Shown here piece after piece: positions 8,311 through 16,780 of a stretch of DNA of 64,000 bases. The DNA is from Acidovorax sp. NO-1 (GTDB lineage: Bacteria; Pseudomonadota; Gammaproteobacteria; Burkholderiales; Burkholderiaceae_C). Within the stretch, counting starts at the first letter, position 1. Each line of letters begins with the position of its first letter. Below the pieces are notes generated by a model, which saw only the letters and a program-made list of their open reading frames with translations, did no database searches and had not been told where the DNA came from. The stretch is from positions 62,001 to 126,000 of the forward strand of contig NZ_AGTS01000145.1 of NCBI RefSeq assembly GCF_000238595.1, written 5' to 3'. The position numbers and the translations under genes are program-made.

Positions 8311-9930
8311 TCAGAACTCCACGAACACGTGGGGCACCTCGTCGGCGCTGCCGATGCGGTAGCCGCTGGCGCGATGGCTGGCCTGGCGGGCAAACTCCAG
8401 GTCGGCCGGGAAGCCCGCATGCACGCGGTACATGGGCTGGCCTGGGGTCACGGCGTCGCCGAGCTTGCACAGCAGGTCCACGCCCGCGCCCTGCACCTTG
8501 GGTGCGCCGGCCAGGCGGGCGATGCGGGCGATCTGCTGGTTGTCTATGCCCGCCACCACGCCGGCGGCGGGTGCGCAGATCTCGAATTGCAGCGCGCCAA
8601 GGTTGGGGCTGTTGTGGTCGAACTCCTTGGCGCCCTGCGCGGCGATGATGTCGCGCATGCGCGCCAGTGCGCGGCCGGAGTCGAGGATGTCGCGCGCGAT
8701 GCCGTAGCCGTCGCCGCCGCGCACGTCGGGGTCGCACTCGATCAGGCGGCCCGCCAGGCGCAGGGCCTTCTGGCGCAGGTCGTCGGGCGCACGCGGGTCG
8801 TTTTGCAGCACGCGCATCACGTCGCGCGCCTCCAGCACCGGGCCCACGCCGTTGCCCACGGGCTGGCGGCCGTCGGTGATGACCACGTCCAGCGACAGGC
8901 CCATGCGCCGCGCCACGTATTCAAACAGGCGGCGCAGGCGCTGCGCCTCGGGCATGGAGCGCACCTTGGCCGTGGGGCCGATGGGGATGTCCAGCACCAG
9001 GTGCGTGGCACCGGCCGCCACCTTTTTCGACAGGATGGATGCCACCATCTGCCCGGCCGAGTCGATGGACAGCGGCCGCTCCACCGAGATCAGCACATCA
9101 TCTGCGGGCGACAGGTTGGCCGTGCCGCCCCAGGCCAGGCAGCCCCGGTAGTCGCGCACGATGTCGGCCAGCTGGTCGAACGGCAGCTCCACCTTGGCCA
9201 GTACCTCCATGGTGTCGGCCGTGCCGGCGGGCGACGTGATGGCGCGTGACGAAGTCTTGGGGCACAGCATGCCGTGCGCCGCGACGATGGGCACCACGAG
9301 CATGGTGGTACGGTTGCCGGGAATGCCGCCGATGCAGTGCTTGTCCACCACCAGCGGTTCGTGCCAGTCCAGGCGCCTGCCGCTGGCCACCATGGCGTCG
9401 GTCAGGAAAAAGACTTCCTCGCGGTCCAGCTCGCTCTGGTGGCAGGCCACCACAAAGGCGGTGAGTTCGATCTTGGAATAGCGGTGGTTGGCAATGTCGC
9501 GCACGATGGCGCCAAAGTCCTCGCGCGTGAGACGCTCACTGGCGATCTTGCGGAACAGCGCGCCCATGGACTCGGGCGGCTCGGCCTGCGCCACCGACAC
9601 GGTATGGCCGTTGTCCACGTCCAGTTGTGCAAACGCATCTTCTGACAGCCCGAGCTCGTGGCAGCCCACGATGGCAGGGTCGTCCACCACGTTCACCGTG
9701 GCCAGAATGCGGCGGCCGTTGGCGCGCACCTCGATCTTGGACAGGGCCTGAAAACCTTCGGCCCGGTACACGGCGCAGTCGCGGTGCAGGTAGGCGACGT
9801 TTTCGCGCCAGGTGTCGATGGCCACGCGGCGCAGGGCCAACTGGGAGCGGGGCGCCGCGTCATCGGCGATGGTGGCTGGCGCTGGGGGCCATGAAGCGGG
9901 GGACGAAGAGGAGGATGTCTCGGCGTGCAT
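8311..9930 (-). CDS. Thymidine/AMP phosphorylase family protein (archaeal-type)
   Basis: 539 residues, longer than classic DeoA (about 440) and matching the family that includes archaeal AMP phosphorylase: an extra N-terminal domain of about 120 residues precedes the phosphorylase core. Core motifs: [15 protein letters not shown] with the phosphate-binding region, [20 protein letters not shown], and [11 protein letters not shown]. The C-terminal domain is also present. Such enzymes cleave a nucleoside (or nucleoside 5'-phosphate) with phosphate to a base and ribose 1-phosphate (or ribose 1,5-bisphosphate). The coupled PRPP-synthetase homologue downstream suggests conversion of the sugar product toward PRPP or back. 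Substrate (AMP, CMP, thymidine) is not decidable by eye. An Ala/Pro/Ser-rich tract opens the protein. Confidence 0.9.
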   Translation of the reverse strand: MHAETSSSSSPASWPPAPATIADDAAPRSQLALRRVAIDTWRENVAYLHRDCAVYRAEGFQALSKIEVRANGRRILATVNVVDDPAIVGCHELGLSEDAFAQLDVDNGHTVSVAQAEPPESMGALFRKIASERLTREDFGAIVRDIANHRYSKIELTAFVVACHQSELDREEVFFLTDAMVASGRRLDWHEPLVVDKHCIGGIPGNRTTMLVVPIVAAHGMLCPKTSSRAITSPAGTADTMEVLAKVELPFDQLADIVRDYRGCLAWGGTANLSPADDVLISVERPLSIDSAGQMVASILSKKVAAGATHLVLDIPIGPTAKVRSMPEAQRLRRLFEYVARRMGLSLDVVITDGRQPVGNGVGPVLEARDVMRVLQNDPRAPDDLRQKALRLAGRLIECDPDVRGGDGYGIARDILDSGRALARMRDIIAAQGAKEFDHNSPNLGALQFEICAPAAGVVAGIDNQQIARIARLAGAPKVQGAGVDLLCKLGDAVTPGQPMYRVHAGFPADLEFARQASHRASGYRIGSADEVPHVFVEF

Positions 9931-10071
9931 GGCACCAGCCTAACGGCAAAGTGCCCGGCAAGCCCCCGGGAGCACCCCGCCCTGCTGCAATTGCACGGTG
10001 GATCTTGCAGTGGCCATGACCTAAGTCAAGATTTTCCGCGCCACTTCGGCCTCTCAGCACCGCCGCTTCTC

Positions 10072-11238
10072 TCACTGGGGTTGCAAGCGCAATAACCGGC
10101 CCTCTGCGCTGTCGGTCACCATATAAAGAAGGCCGTCGGGCCCCTGGCGCACGTCGCGAATGCGCTCGCCATTGCCCTGCAGCAGTTTTTCCTCGCGCCG
10201 CACCTTGCCGCCGGCCACTTCCAGCCGGTGCAGGGTGCCAAATTTGAGTGAACCAACAAACAGGCTACCCTGCCACGCTGCGCCATACCGTGAGCTGGTC
10301 AAGAACGCCATGCCTGACGGCGCAATGGATGGCACCCAGTAGTGCAGGGGCTGCTCAGTGCCTGCCTTTGCCGTGCCCTCGCCCATCTTGCCGCCGCCAT
10401 AGTTCTCGCCATAGGTGACCACAGGCCAGCCGTAGTTGCGGCCCGGTTGGGGCAGGTTGATCTCGTCGCCCCCCTGCGGCCCATGCTCGTGCATCCACAG
10501 CGTTCCGTCGGGCGCCAGCGTGGCGCCCTGGGGGTTGCGGTGACCATAGCTCCAGATCTCTGGCAACGCGCCGCTCTGGCTGACAAACGGGTTGCCAGGC
10601 GGCACGGAGCCGTCTGGCGTGATGCGGATGACCTTGCCGTGGTGGTTGTCGAGCTTTTGCGCATCGTCCTTGCGCTGGTAGCGCTCGCCCAGCGCCAGGA
10701 ACAGGTTGCCGTCCGCCGCCTGCACGATGCGGCAGCCATAGTGCAGGCTGCTTTCCACCTTGGGCTGCTGGCTGAAGATCACCTTCACGTCCTGCAGGCT
10801 GCGCGCATCCGGCGACAGCGTCGCCCGCCCAAGGGCCGTGCTGTTGCCCCGTGCGCCAGGGGCTGCAGGCTCGGAAAAACAGAAGAAGATGCGGCGGTTG
10901 GCCTCAAACGCCGTGTCGGTCACCACATCCAGCAGGCCACCCTGCCCGCCCGTGGCGATGGCCGGAAGCCCCGCAACCGGTGCACTCACCTGCCCGGTGG
11001 CGCTCACCACGCGCATCTGCCCCGACCGCTCGGTGACAAGGAACTGCCCCTGGGGCAAAAAGGCCACCGCCCACGGGTTCTTCAGCCCCTGGGCCACCGC
11101 CACCAGCGCCACCGCAGGCGACGCAGTTTGTGCAGCCGTGGATGTGGCCGTTGCGATGGAAGCGCCGAACGCTACCAAAACAATAGCTACTCGCGCTTTA
11201 CCAGTAAGCGCCGGTGGCAGTTTTTGCATGAATTTCAT
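10072..11238 (-). CDS. PQQ-dependent aldose sugar dehydrogenase, exported
   Basis: 388 residues, soluble periplasmic glucose/sorbosone dehydrogenase family (YliI/Asd type). GGAG precedes the ATG at 11238. A signal peptide spans about residues 1-36, ending near STAAQTA. Family blocks of the beta-propeller: QGLKNPWAVAFLPQGQFLVTER, QGGLLDVV, the GERYQRKDDAQ region, SYGHRNPQGA, HEHGPQGGDEIN and NYGWPVVTYG. It oxidises aldose sugars in the periplasm with a PQQ cofactor and calcium. Notable oddity: codons about 5-22, the hydrophobic core of the signal peptide, are made of a copy of the palindromic repeat found between genes elsewhere in the window. No PQQ synthesis genes are in view. Confidence 0.92.
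   Translation of the reverse strand: MKFMQKLPPALTGKARVAIVLVAFGASIATATSTAAQTASPAVALVAVAQGLKNPWAVAFLPQGQFLVTERSGQMRVVSATGQVSAPVAGLPAIATGGQGGLLDVVTDTAFEANRRIFFCFSEPAAPGARGNSTALGRATLSPDARSLQDVKVIFSQQPKVESSLHYGCRIVQAADGNLFLALGERYQRKDDAQKLDNHHGKVIRITPDGSVPPGNPFVSQSGALPEIWSYGHRNPQGATLAPDGTLWMHEHGPQGGDEINLPQPGRNYGWPVVTYGENYGGGKMGEGTAKAGTEQPLHYWVPSIAPSGMAFLTSSRYGAAWQGSLFVGSLKFGTLHRLEVAGGKVRREEKLLQGNGERIRDVRQGPDGLLYMVTDSAEGRLLRLQPQ
11174..11227 (+). repeat. Dispersed palindromic repeat, copy 2, inside a coding region
   Basis: Carries ACAATAGCTACTCGCGCTTTA, CAGTAAGCGC and a final GGCAGTTTTTG, aligning with the intergenic copies. On the opposite strand it encodes most of the signal peptide of the PQQ sugar dehydrogenase. 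Confidence 0.75.
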
Positions 11239-11431
11239 GGACTTGAACTCCGTTTTGATCCGTGGAACCGGGGCTTGCCAGCAGTGAGGGCGCCCAAGCG
11301 CCCGTGCGCGTCCGCCGGCCCCCCGGTGGCATCCGGAAAAACCCGAAGCTTCGATTTAGTTGAACAAAATCAAGGACTTGCAAAAGGGCGCCGGTTTGGC
11401 ATGTAAGGATACCGTGGTACCCTTCGCCCCC

Positions 11432-12007
11432 ATGTTCCGATGGCTTTGCATCTTCCTCCTGGCTTGTACCCCCCTTGCGCATGCGGCCCCTCAGGCCGGC
11501 ACCCCTGACGAGGTGGAGCGCTTTATCACCGACAAAAGCCTGCTCAACCGCCTGGAAGACGCGGGCCACAAGGTGGCTGACAAGGCCCACACCGTGGCCG
11601 ACCAGGCGTCTACGCTGGTCGGAAACGCCATGGGCTTCCTGGGGATTCCCTACAAGCGCGGCGGCAACAGCGCCGACACGGGCTTTGACTGCAGTGGTTT
11701 TGTGCGCGCCGTGTATGAACAGACCGTGGGCCTGCTGCTGCCCCGCCGGGCCGACCAGCAGGCTGCCGCCACGCAAGTGATCGACAAGAAAGAGCTGCAA
11801 CCGGGCGATCTGGTGTTCTTCAATACCATGCGCCGCCAGTTCAGCCACGTGGGCATCTATGTGGGCGACAACAAGTTCATCCACTCTCCGCGCAGCGGCG
11901 CCCAGATCCGCGTGGAAGACATGGGCGTGGCGTACTGGGCCCGCCGCTTCAACGGCGCCCGCCGTGTGGCCGCGTCCGCCGGCGAAGACATCGCCAAAGC
12001 CCCTTGA
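11432..12007 (+). CDS. NlpC/P60-family cell-wall peptidase, secreted
   Basis: 191 residues when started at 11432, where a clean signal peptide begins (MFRWLCIFLLACTPLAHA, cleavage after AHA). A longer frame from 11360 would put 24 unlikely residues ahead of it. The catalytic triad of C40 peptidases is visible: C87 in GFDCSGFVRAVYEQ, H139 in FSHVGIYVGDNKFI and H151 in FIHSPR. Members cut D-Glu/diaminopimelate-type bonds in peptidoglycan stem peptides in the periplasm. Between the signal peptide and catalytic domain lies a helical segment (residues about 25-65). It starts divergently from the sugar dehydrogenase gene, about 190 bases away. Substrate is inferred from family. Confidence 0.92.
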   Translation: MFRWLCIFLLACTPLAHAAPQAGTPDEVERFITDKSLLNRLEDAGHKVADKAHTVADQASTLVGNAMGFLGIPYKRGGNSADTGFDCSGFVRAVYEQTVGLLLPRRADQQAAATQVIDKKELQPGDLVFFNTMRRQFSHVGIYVGDNKFIHSPRSGAQIRVEDMGVAYWARRFNGARRVAASAGEDIAKAP

Positions 12008-12047
12008 GCCGTTAAAGAGCGGCTGCCTCGCCCACCGGTAGCAGCGC

Positions 12048-12431
12048 TTATTTGATTTCGTAGGTGGTTTCGGTGCTCCGGATGGGCCCGCCCACCACAT
12101 TCGCTGGTCGCACGGACGGATCGCGCAGCATGGCCTTCGCGGTGGCCATATCAGCCTGGTAGCGGCTTCGGGCCTGCGCCTCGCATGCCTTGCGCTCCGG
12201 GCTGCCCATGGCGCGGCATTCCTCCAGACTCACTTTCAAGCCGCCTCCCGCCTCGCGGATGGCGGTCTGGTAACGCTGCTGGGGCGTTGTGTCCGGCACC
12301 GCGCCCCGCGCCAGCGACGCTTCGTCGTTCGTCTGCGCAGTAGCGTGTCCCGGATACACGGCCAAAATACCCACGGTGAGCGCCGCCGCAAACACCAGAG
12401 GAAAAGCGCGCAGGGTAAAAGCGTGTGTCAT
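12048..12431 (-). CDS. Small exported protein of unknown function
   Basis: 127 residues. A signal peptide is clear: MTHAFTLRAFPLVFAAALTV followed by a cleavage region near GHATAQ. The mature part is short, hydrophilic and helical, with two cysteines about 13 residues apart (EECRAMGSPERKACEA) that could form a disulfide, and many Ala/Arg/Gln residues (QARSRYQADMATAKAML). I do not recognise a domain. It runs toward the NlpC/P60 gene (convergent, 40 bases apart) and away from the cyclase-domain gene. Coding is supported by the signal peptide and sensible composition. Confidence 0.7.
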   Translation of the reverse strand: MTHAFTLRAFPLVFAAALTVGILAVYPGHATAQTNDEASLARGAVPDTTPQQRYQTAIREAGGGLKVSLEECRAMGSPERKACEAQARSRYQADMATAKAMLRDPSVRPANVVGGPIRSTETTYEIK

Positions 12432-12548
12432 GGGATCCTTGCCGGGAAAAAGTGGAACGTGTTTGACTGTAGGCCGCGCGGCGCGTTGACACCGCCAGCA
12501 TCTGGCGCACTACCATGTCGGACATCGCCCACACACCCTTTGATTTTC

Positions 12549-13223
12549 ATGACCGCCTTGGAGCCCACGACCTCCCCGCTGGACGCACCGCATGACAAGG
12601 AAAGCCTGCGCCGGCTGCTGTCGCGCCGCATCCAGCAGCCCTCCCAGGCCGCCGCCATTGACGCGGCCATCGAACGGGCGTTTGTGCGGGATGTGGCCAT
12701 CCTGGTGCTGGACATGTGCGGCTTCTCGCGCATCACTGCGCGCCACGGCATCATTCACTTTCTGGCCATGGTGCACCAGATGGAGCAAGCGGCGCGGCCC
12801 GCCATCGTCGGCAACGGCGGCGAGGTCATCAAGCAGGAGGCCGACAACCTCTTTGCGGTGTTCACCACGGCCGAACAGGCGCTGGAGGCCGCGCTGGACA
12901 CGCTGCGGGCACTGGACGCCATGAACGCCGTGCTCCCGCCGGAGCGGGCGCTGCTGGTCAGCGCTGGCATCGGCTTCGGCCCCACGCTCGTGATTGCCGA
13001 TGAAGATCTCTTCGGGCCCGAAATGAACGGCGCATGCAAGCTGGGCGAAGACATTGCAGCTGCCGGGCAGATCCTGCTCACCCAGGCGGCGCATGCAGCC
13101 CTGCCGCCCGGGCGCTACGCCTGCTCTGCCGAGCTGCATGAAATATCCGGCCTGGTGCTGCCATCGCACCGGTTCGGGCAGTGCCTTTTCGAGCGGCCAT
13201 TGCGGCAGCCGCCTGAAGGTTGA
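12549..13223 (+). CDS. Stand-alone class III nucleotidyl cyclase domain protein
   Basis: 224 residues, started at 12549 where the frame first meets an ATG next to the domain. Residues about 50-200 look like an adenylate/guanylate cyclase catalytic domain: ILVLDMCGFSRIT with the first metal-binding Asp, then GGEVIKQEADNLFAVF, which has a Lys at the purine-recognition position and the second Asp. There are no membrane helices, HAMP or receiver domains. A later block, GIGFGPTLVI, fits the family. It may make cAMP or cGMP, or be a degenerate cyclase acting as a sensor: the usual GD before the second Asp reads AD here. Downstream on the same strand are two small membrane-type genes that could share its transcript. 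Confidence 0.8.
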   Translation: MTALEPTTSPLDAPHDKESLRRLLSRRIQQPSQAAAIDAAIERAFVRDVAILVLDMCGFSRITARHGIIHFLAMVHQMEQAARPAIVGNGGEVIKQEADNLFAVFTTAEQALEAALDTLRALDAMNAVLPPERALLVSAGIGFGPTLVIADEDLFGPEMNGACKLGEDIAAAGQILLTQAAHAALPPGRYACSAELHEISGLVLPSHRFGQCLFERPLRQPPEG

Positions 13224-13326
13224 GCCTTGTACCGCCACAGGGCGCCTTGTCTGACACCCACCACAGCCGCCGTTGCCTACAGTACCGGCATCGCACGCAC
13301 AACTGACTACCCAACGGGGAAAGAAC

Positions 13327-13578
13327 ATGATGTCTTTGATAGGAACACTGCTGATCGGTCTGATCGTGGGCTTTCTGGCCCGTGCACTCAAGCCGGGGAA
13401 CGACAAGCTCGGATGGATCATGACAGCCTTGCTGGGTGTGGCAGGCTCGTTTCTGGCCACGTATCTGGGCGTGGCCATGGGGTGGTACCAGCAAGGCGAG
13501 GCCGCAGGCTGGATCGCCTCGGTGGTCGGCGCCATGGTGCTGCTCGTGATTTACGCCCTGGTCAAGGGCAAGCACTGA
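13327..13578 (+). CDS. GlsB/YeaQ/YmgE-family small membrane protein
   Basis: 83 residues beginning at the first of two adjacent ATGs (13327 or 13330), with GGGGAAAG just upstream. Three hydrophobic helices and glycine-rich packing motifs: LIGTLLIGLIVGFLARAL, then LGWIMTALLGVAGSFLATYLG, and a final helix ending in a basic GKH tail. This is the transglycosylase-associated (Transgly_assoc) family, often induced by general stress; the biochemical role is not established. It is followed at 12 bases by another predicted membrane-associated gene, so the two are likely cotranscribed. Confidence 0.9.
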   Translation: MMSLIGTLLIGLIVGFLARALKPGNDKLGWIMTALLGVAGSFLATYLGVAMGWYQQGEAAGWIASVVGAMVLLVIYALVKGKH

Positions 13579-13589
13579 AAACGGTGGCC

Positions 13590-14090
13590 ATGCCTACAGC
13601 ATCACAGATGGCGGCCGGTAACCCGGCCCTGGAGGCCGCAGTACGGCGCGCGCGCAGTTTGCTGCACCGGCGCGCCCTGGTGGCCGCGGCCGCCAGCGCG
13701 GTGCCGGTGCCCGGCCTTGACTGGGCGGTGGATGCAGCGCTGCTGTCGCGCCTGCTGCCCCGTATCAACACCGAGTTCGGCTTGTCGCCAGCGCAGATCG
13801 ACCAGTTGGATCCCACCCAGCGTGAGCAGGTGCAAAAGGCCGTGGCGCTGGTGGGCTCGGTGCTGATTGGCAAGCTGATCACGCGGGAGCTCGTCATACG
13901 CGCTACCCAGACGGTGGGCCTGCGCTTGACGACCAAACAGGCCGCCAAATATGTGCCGCTGGCAGGCCAGGCAGTCGCAGCCGCCATGGGCTACGCCACC
14001 TTGCGCTATCTGGGAGAGCAGCACGTGCGGGACTGTGTTCGCGTGGTCCAGCAGGCCCAGCTGCAGTTGCCTGCGCCCCCGACCCGCTAG
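13590..14090 (+). CDS. DUF697/EcsC-like membrane-associated protein
   Basis: 166 residues from ATG 13590 (a GTG two codons earlier is also possible). An Ala-rich amphipathic start leads into AVPVPGLDWAVDAALLSRLL, resembling the proline-glycine-aspartate hairpin seen in DUF697/EcsC-type proteins. Later come GSVLIGKLITRELVIRA and LAGQAVAAAMGYATLRYLG, which could be membrane segments. Family placement is by eye and tentative. Position directly behind the YeaQ-type gene suggests a small stress-related membrane operon. No catalytic motif is seen. Confidence 0.72.
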   Translation: MPTASQMAAGNPALEAAVRRARSLLHRRALVAAAASAVPVPGLDWAVDAALLSRLLPRINTEFGLSPAQIDQLDPTQREQVQKAVALVGSVLIGKLITRELVIRATQTVGLRLTTKQAAKYVPLAGQAVAAAMGYATLRYLGEQHVRDCVRVVQQAQLQLPAPPTR

Positions 14091-14170
14091 CGATCCTCTG
14101 CACGTAAACCCCGCGATTCCACACGGACTTCACGTGCTGAACGCCCGCCGCGGGTAGCGCGGGTGCAGGC

Positions 14171-15211
14171 TCAGTCGGCCTTGAAACCCGTGGCCGCCAC
14201 AGCTTTGCCCCAGGTCACCGTGTCTGCTGCAATGGTGCGCGCAAACTCCTGCGGGCTGGTGCCCGTGACGCGGAACCCCGCTTCCTCCATCTTGGCCTTG
14301 CCTTCCGGCGACTGAACGGCTTTCACGATGTCTGCATGGAGCTTGGCGACGATCTCGGGCGGCGTGCGGGTCGGTGCCACGATGCCAAACCACGATGAGA
14401 ATTCCAGGTTGGCGTAGCCCTGCTCCTTGATGGTTGGCACATCGGGCAACATGGGCGAGCGCGTAGCTCCGGTCGTCCCCAGCGCGGCCAGCTTGCCAGC
14501 CTTTACCTGGGGTGCACCCAAACCCACGGTGGCGAACACGCCCTGCACGTCGCCACTGAAGAGCCCGCCAAGCGCATCTGATGTGTTGTTGTAGTGGACC
14601 GGCTCGGGCTTGAGCTTGACCGCATCGCCAAACATGAACGCACCAAAATGCCCCGGCGTGCCCGCGCCAAAAGTAGCCAGAAACAGGCCCTTTTGCTGCT
14701 GGGTCCAGGTCACAAAATCCTTCACGTTGCGCGATGGCACTTTTTGCGGGTTGACCAGCAGCACAAAGTCGGCCGTCACCACCTGGCTCACGGCCACAAA
14801 GTCCTTCGCAGGGTCATAGGGCAGTTTGTTGTAGCTGCTGGGGGCAATGCTGAGCTGCCCGGTTTCACCCAGCATCAGGGTGTAGCCGTCCGGCGCAGCG
14901 CGTGCTGCCTCGCCAGCGGCAATGAGCCCGCCCGCGCCGGGCTTGTTGTCCACGATCACCCCCTGGTTGCCCCAGCCCTCCGACAGTTTTTGCGCCAGCA
15001 GCCGCGCCACGATGTCGGGCCCCGTACCCGCCGGAAACCCTACGATGATGCGCACGGGCTTGTTGGGGTAGTCCGTCGCCTGCGCGAGGGCGCCCGTGGC
15101 AGGCGCGAGGCCCGCCACCACCACGGCCGCGGCGGCCCCCGCGTTGCGCAGTGCATGGCGGCGGGAGAACGGGCGGGGCAGGCTGCGGGTGGGCGTGAAA
15201 AAAGAGGTCAT
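14171..15211 (-). CDS. Bug/TctC-family tripartite tricarboxylate transporter binding protein
   Basis: 346 residues; GGAGA precedes the ATG at 15211. A signal peptide with paired arginines (FSRRHALRNAGAAAAVVVAG) suggests export by the Tat route, ending near GALAQA. The mature protein begins TDYPNKPVRIIVGFPAGTGP and includes VIVDNKPGAGGLIAA and the PDGYTLMLGE block, all diagnostic of the Bug family. These periplasmic proteins bind carboxylates or similar small molecules. Members are very numerous in Burkholderiales, often without adjacent TctA/TctB permeases, as here. It follows the DUF3237 gene on the same strand, with about 70 bases between, and the two are probably coexpressed. Ligand unknown. 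Confidence 0.93.
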   Translation of the reverse strand: MTSFFTPTRSLPRPFSRRHALRNAGAAAAVVVAGLAPATGALAQATDYPNKPVRIIVGFPAGTGPDIVARLLAQKLSEGWGNQGVIVDNKPGAGGLIAAGEAARAAPDGYTLMLGETGQLSIAPSSYNKLPYDPAKDFVAVSQVVTADFVLLVNPQKVPSRNVKDFVTWTQQQKGLFLATFGAGTPGHFGAFMFGDAVKLKPEPVHYNNTSDALGGLFSGDVQGVFATVGLGAPQVKAGKLAALGTTGATRSPMLPDVPTIKEQGYANLEFSSWFGIVAPTRTPPEIVAKLHADIVKAVQSPEGKAKMEEAGFRVTGTSPQEFARTIAADTVTWGKAVAATGFKAD

Positions 15212-15283
15212 GACAGAGTCTCCAGGGTGTTGTTGTGTGCAGTCAGTGAACGAAGGGGAAAAAACAAAATACGATGGACGCGG

Positions 15284-15760
15284 CTACATCAGCTCCCAGA
15301 ACCGCATGACCACTGCGTCTGGAAAACGCGCCCCGGTTCCTGTGAACATGCGCTCGCTGATCCACCGCAGCGCGGGCGAAGCGGTCTCAAAGCGCGGGCT
15401 GCAGCGAAAGTAGATTTGCGCGGGGTCCACCTCTTCGCCGCGCAGAATCCGGGCCATGAGTTCGGGCGGGCCGGATCGCACCGCGCGGTTGTGTACGTAG
15501 ACCAGGTCGCCAGCGTCCGTCTGCAGTGTGTAGCGTGCGTCCAGCTCGGCCAGGGTGCTGCTCACGATCAGCTGAAAATCCGCCCCACCCTGCAGCACCC
15601 TCGCCTGCCAGCCGTCGCCCACGGCCCGCCCGCCGGTGATGGGTATCAGCCGGCGCAAACCATGCACGGTGCTGCCGACTTCCTGCGGCGTGCCGACCTC
15701 CACGCGCAGATCGGCAAAAAATCGCAGACGGGGTTCCATCAAAGGCACGTTTTCGCTCAT
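15284..15760 (-). CDS. DUF3237 domain protein
   Basis: 158 residues covering one full DUF3237 beta-barrel-like domain. Recognised from RLIPITGGRA, the segment VHNRAVRSGPPELMARILRG, and the highly typical PAQIYFRCSPRFETASPALR with WISERMFTGTGAR following. The family has no established function; neighbours in Burkholderiales are often Bug-type binding proteins, oxidoreductases or hydrolases of small aromatic or carboxylic compounds. Upstream gene of a two-gene unit with the Bug binding protein. Divergent from the LuxR-type regulator starting about 125 bases away, which probably controls it. Confidence 0.9.
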   Translation of the reverse strand: MSENVPLMEPRLRFFADLRVEVGTPQEVGSTVHGLRRLIPITGGRAVGDGWQARVLQGGADFQLIVSSTLAELDARYTLQTDAGDLVYVHNRAVRSGPPELMARILRGEEVDPAQIYFRCSPRFETASPALRWISERMFTGTGARFPDAVVMRFWELM

Positions 15761-15884
15761 GGCTCCAGCTTTCGGGTGACAAGAAAGGTTCAGCGGGCTT
15801 AGCGTAAGTCCCGTGGCGCTTGACCCGTGTCATCCCTGAAGATGACAGCATGACAACGCCTGCCTGGCACCCCACCCACCACCC

Positions 15885-16745
15885 ATGAGGCACTGGCTTC
15901 CAGCTAGCACGGCCGACAATCGCGTGGCGCCTGCACCCAACCTCACGGGCTCCGCGCTGGGCGCGATGGTGCACCGGCTCGGTGATGACGGGTTTGCCCG
16001 CAGCATGCTGCAAGAGCTGGCGCCCGTGCTGCCCGCCGCCTCGTGGTCGGTGTACCGCACGGGGCGCCAGTGCCGGCCCACGCTGTTCATGTCGGCCAGC
16101 CACGGCATTCCGGACACCACGCAGGACTGCTGGTGGGCGTATCTGTCGGGCCCCTACCGGACCGACCGTACCTGGGGTGAGTCGTCGGTCACCGCCCCCG
16201 GCACCCGGTTGTGCCATCTCACCGCCAGCGAAGTGGGTGGCGAACACCAGGCCCGCGTGTACGAAGCCCATGGCATGGCTGAGCGCGTGTCCATCGTCGA
16301 ACATGAAGCTGACGGCTCGGTGTTCGCCGTCAACTTCTACCGCCACCAGCACCAAAAGCCCTTTCAGGACCGGGAGATCAGCGACTTCGAGGGCATGGCC
16401 CCGGTGCTGCTCGCGCTGACCCGCAAACACATTGCCCTGGCCCAGCGCCCCGGCGCGCTGCCGCAAGGCGTTGAAATGACGGCTGCTTCGGCCCCGCCAT
16501 CGCTGTCCCACAGCCTGCCCGCCCTGCGCGAACGCCTGCTGCGCGCCCACGCCGGGCTGACCGGGCGCGAGCTGGACGTGTGCGCCCGCCTGCTGCAAGG
16601 CATGACGCAAGAGGGCATTGCCTGCGACCTGGGCCTGAGCCTGCCCACCGTCAAAACCTACCGCAATCGCGCATTCAGCCGCCTGGGCATCCACTTTCGC
16701 AACGAGCTGTTTGCGCTGGCGCTGGGCACCCAACGCGGCGCTTAG
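15885..16745 (+). CDS. LuxR-family transcriptional regulator
   Basis: 286 residues. The C-terminal 60 residues form a LuxR helix-turn-helix: LTGRELDVCARLLQGMTQEG, then IACDLGLSLPTVKTYRNRAF and SRLGIHFRNEL. The N-terminal ~200 residues look like a sensory domain of the GAF type (VSIVEHEADGSVFAVNFYRH is the clearest strand pair), with no receiver Asp, so activity is more likely ligand-controlled than by phosphorylation. It is divergent from the DUF3237-Bug unit and is the obvious candidate regulator for it. The SNF2 gene begins 36 bases downstream and may be read through. Confidence 0.9.
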   Translation: MRHWLPASTADNRVAPAPNLTGSALGAMVHRLGDDGFARSMLQELAPVLPAASWSVYRTGRQCRPTLFMSASHGIPDTTQDCWWAYLSGPYRTDRTWGESSVTAPGTRLCHLTASEVGGEHQARVYEAHGMAERVSIVEHEADGSVFAVNFYRHQHQKPFQDREISDFEGMAPVLLALTRKHIALAQRPGALPQGVEMTAASAPPSLSHSLPALRERLLRAHAGLTGRELDVCARLLQGMTQEGIACDLGLSLPTVKTYRNRAFSRLGIHFRNELFALALGTQRGA

Positions 16746-16780
16746 CCCCCGCCAACCACGCATGGGCACAATGCCTGCCC

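Noticed and set aside
7058-8362. A 434-codon frame on the + strand
   Set aside because: It is antisense to the PRPP-synthetase homologue, with His/Gly/Ala-rich nonsense composition typical of the reverse frame of GC-rich genes.
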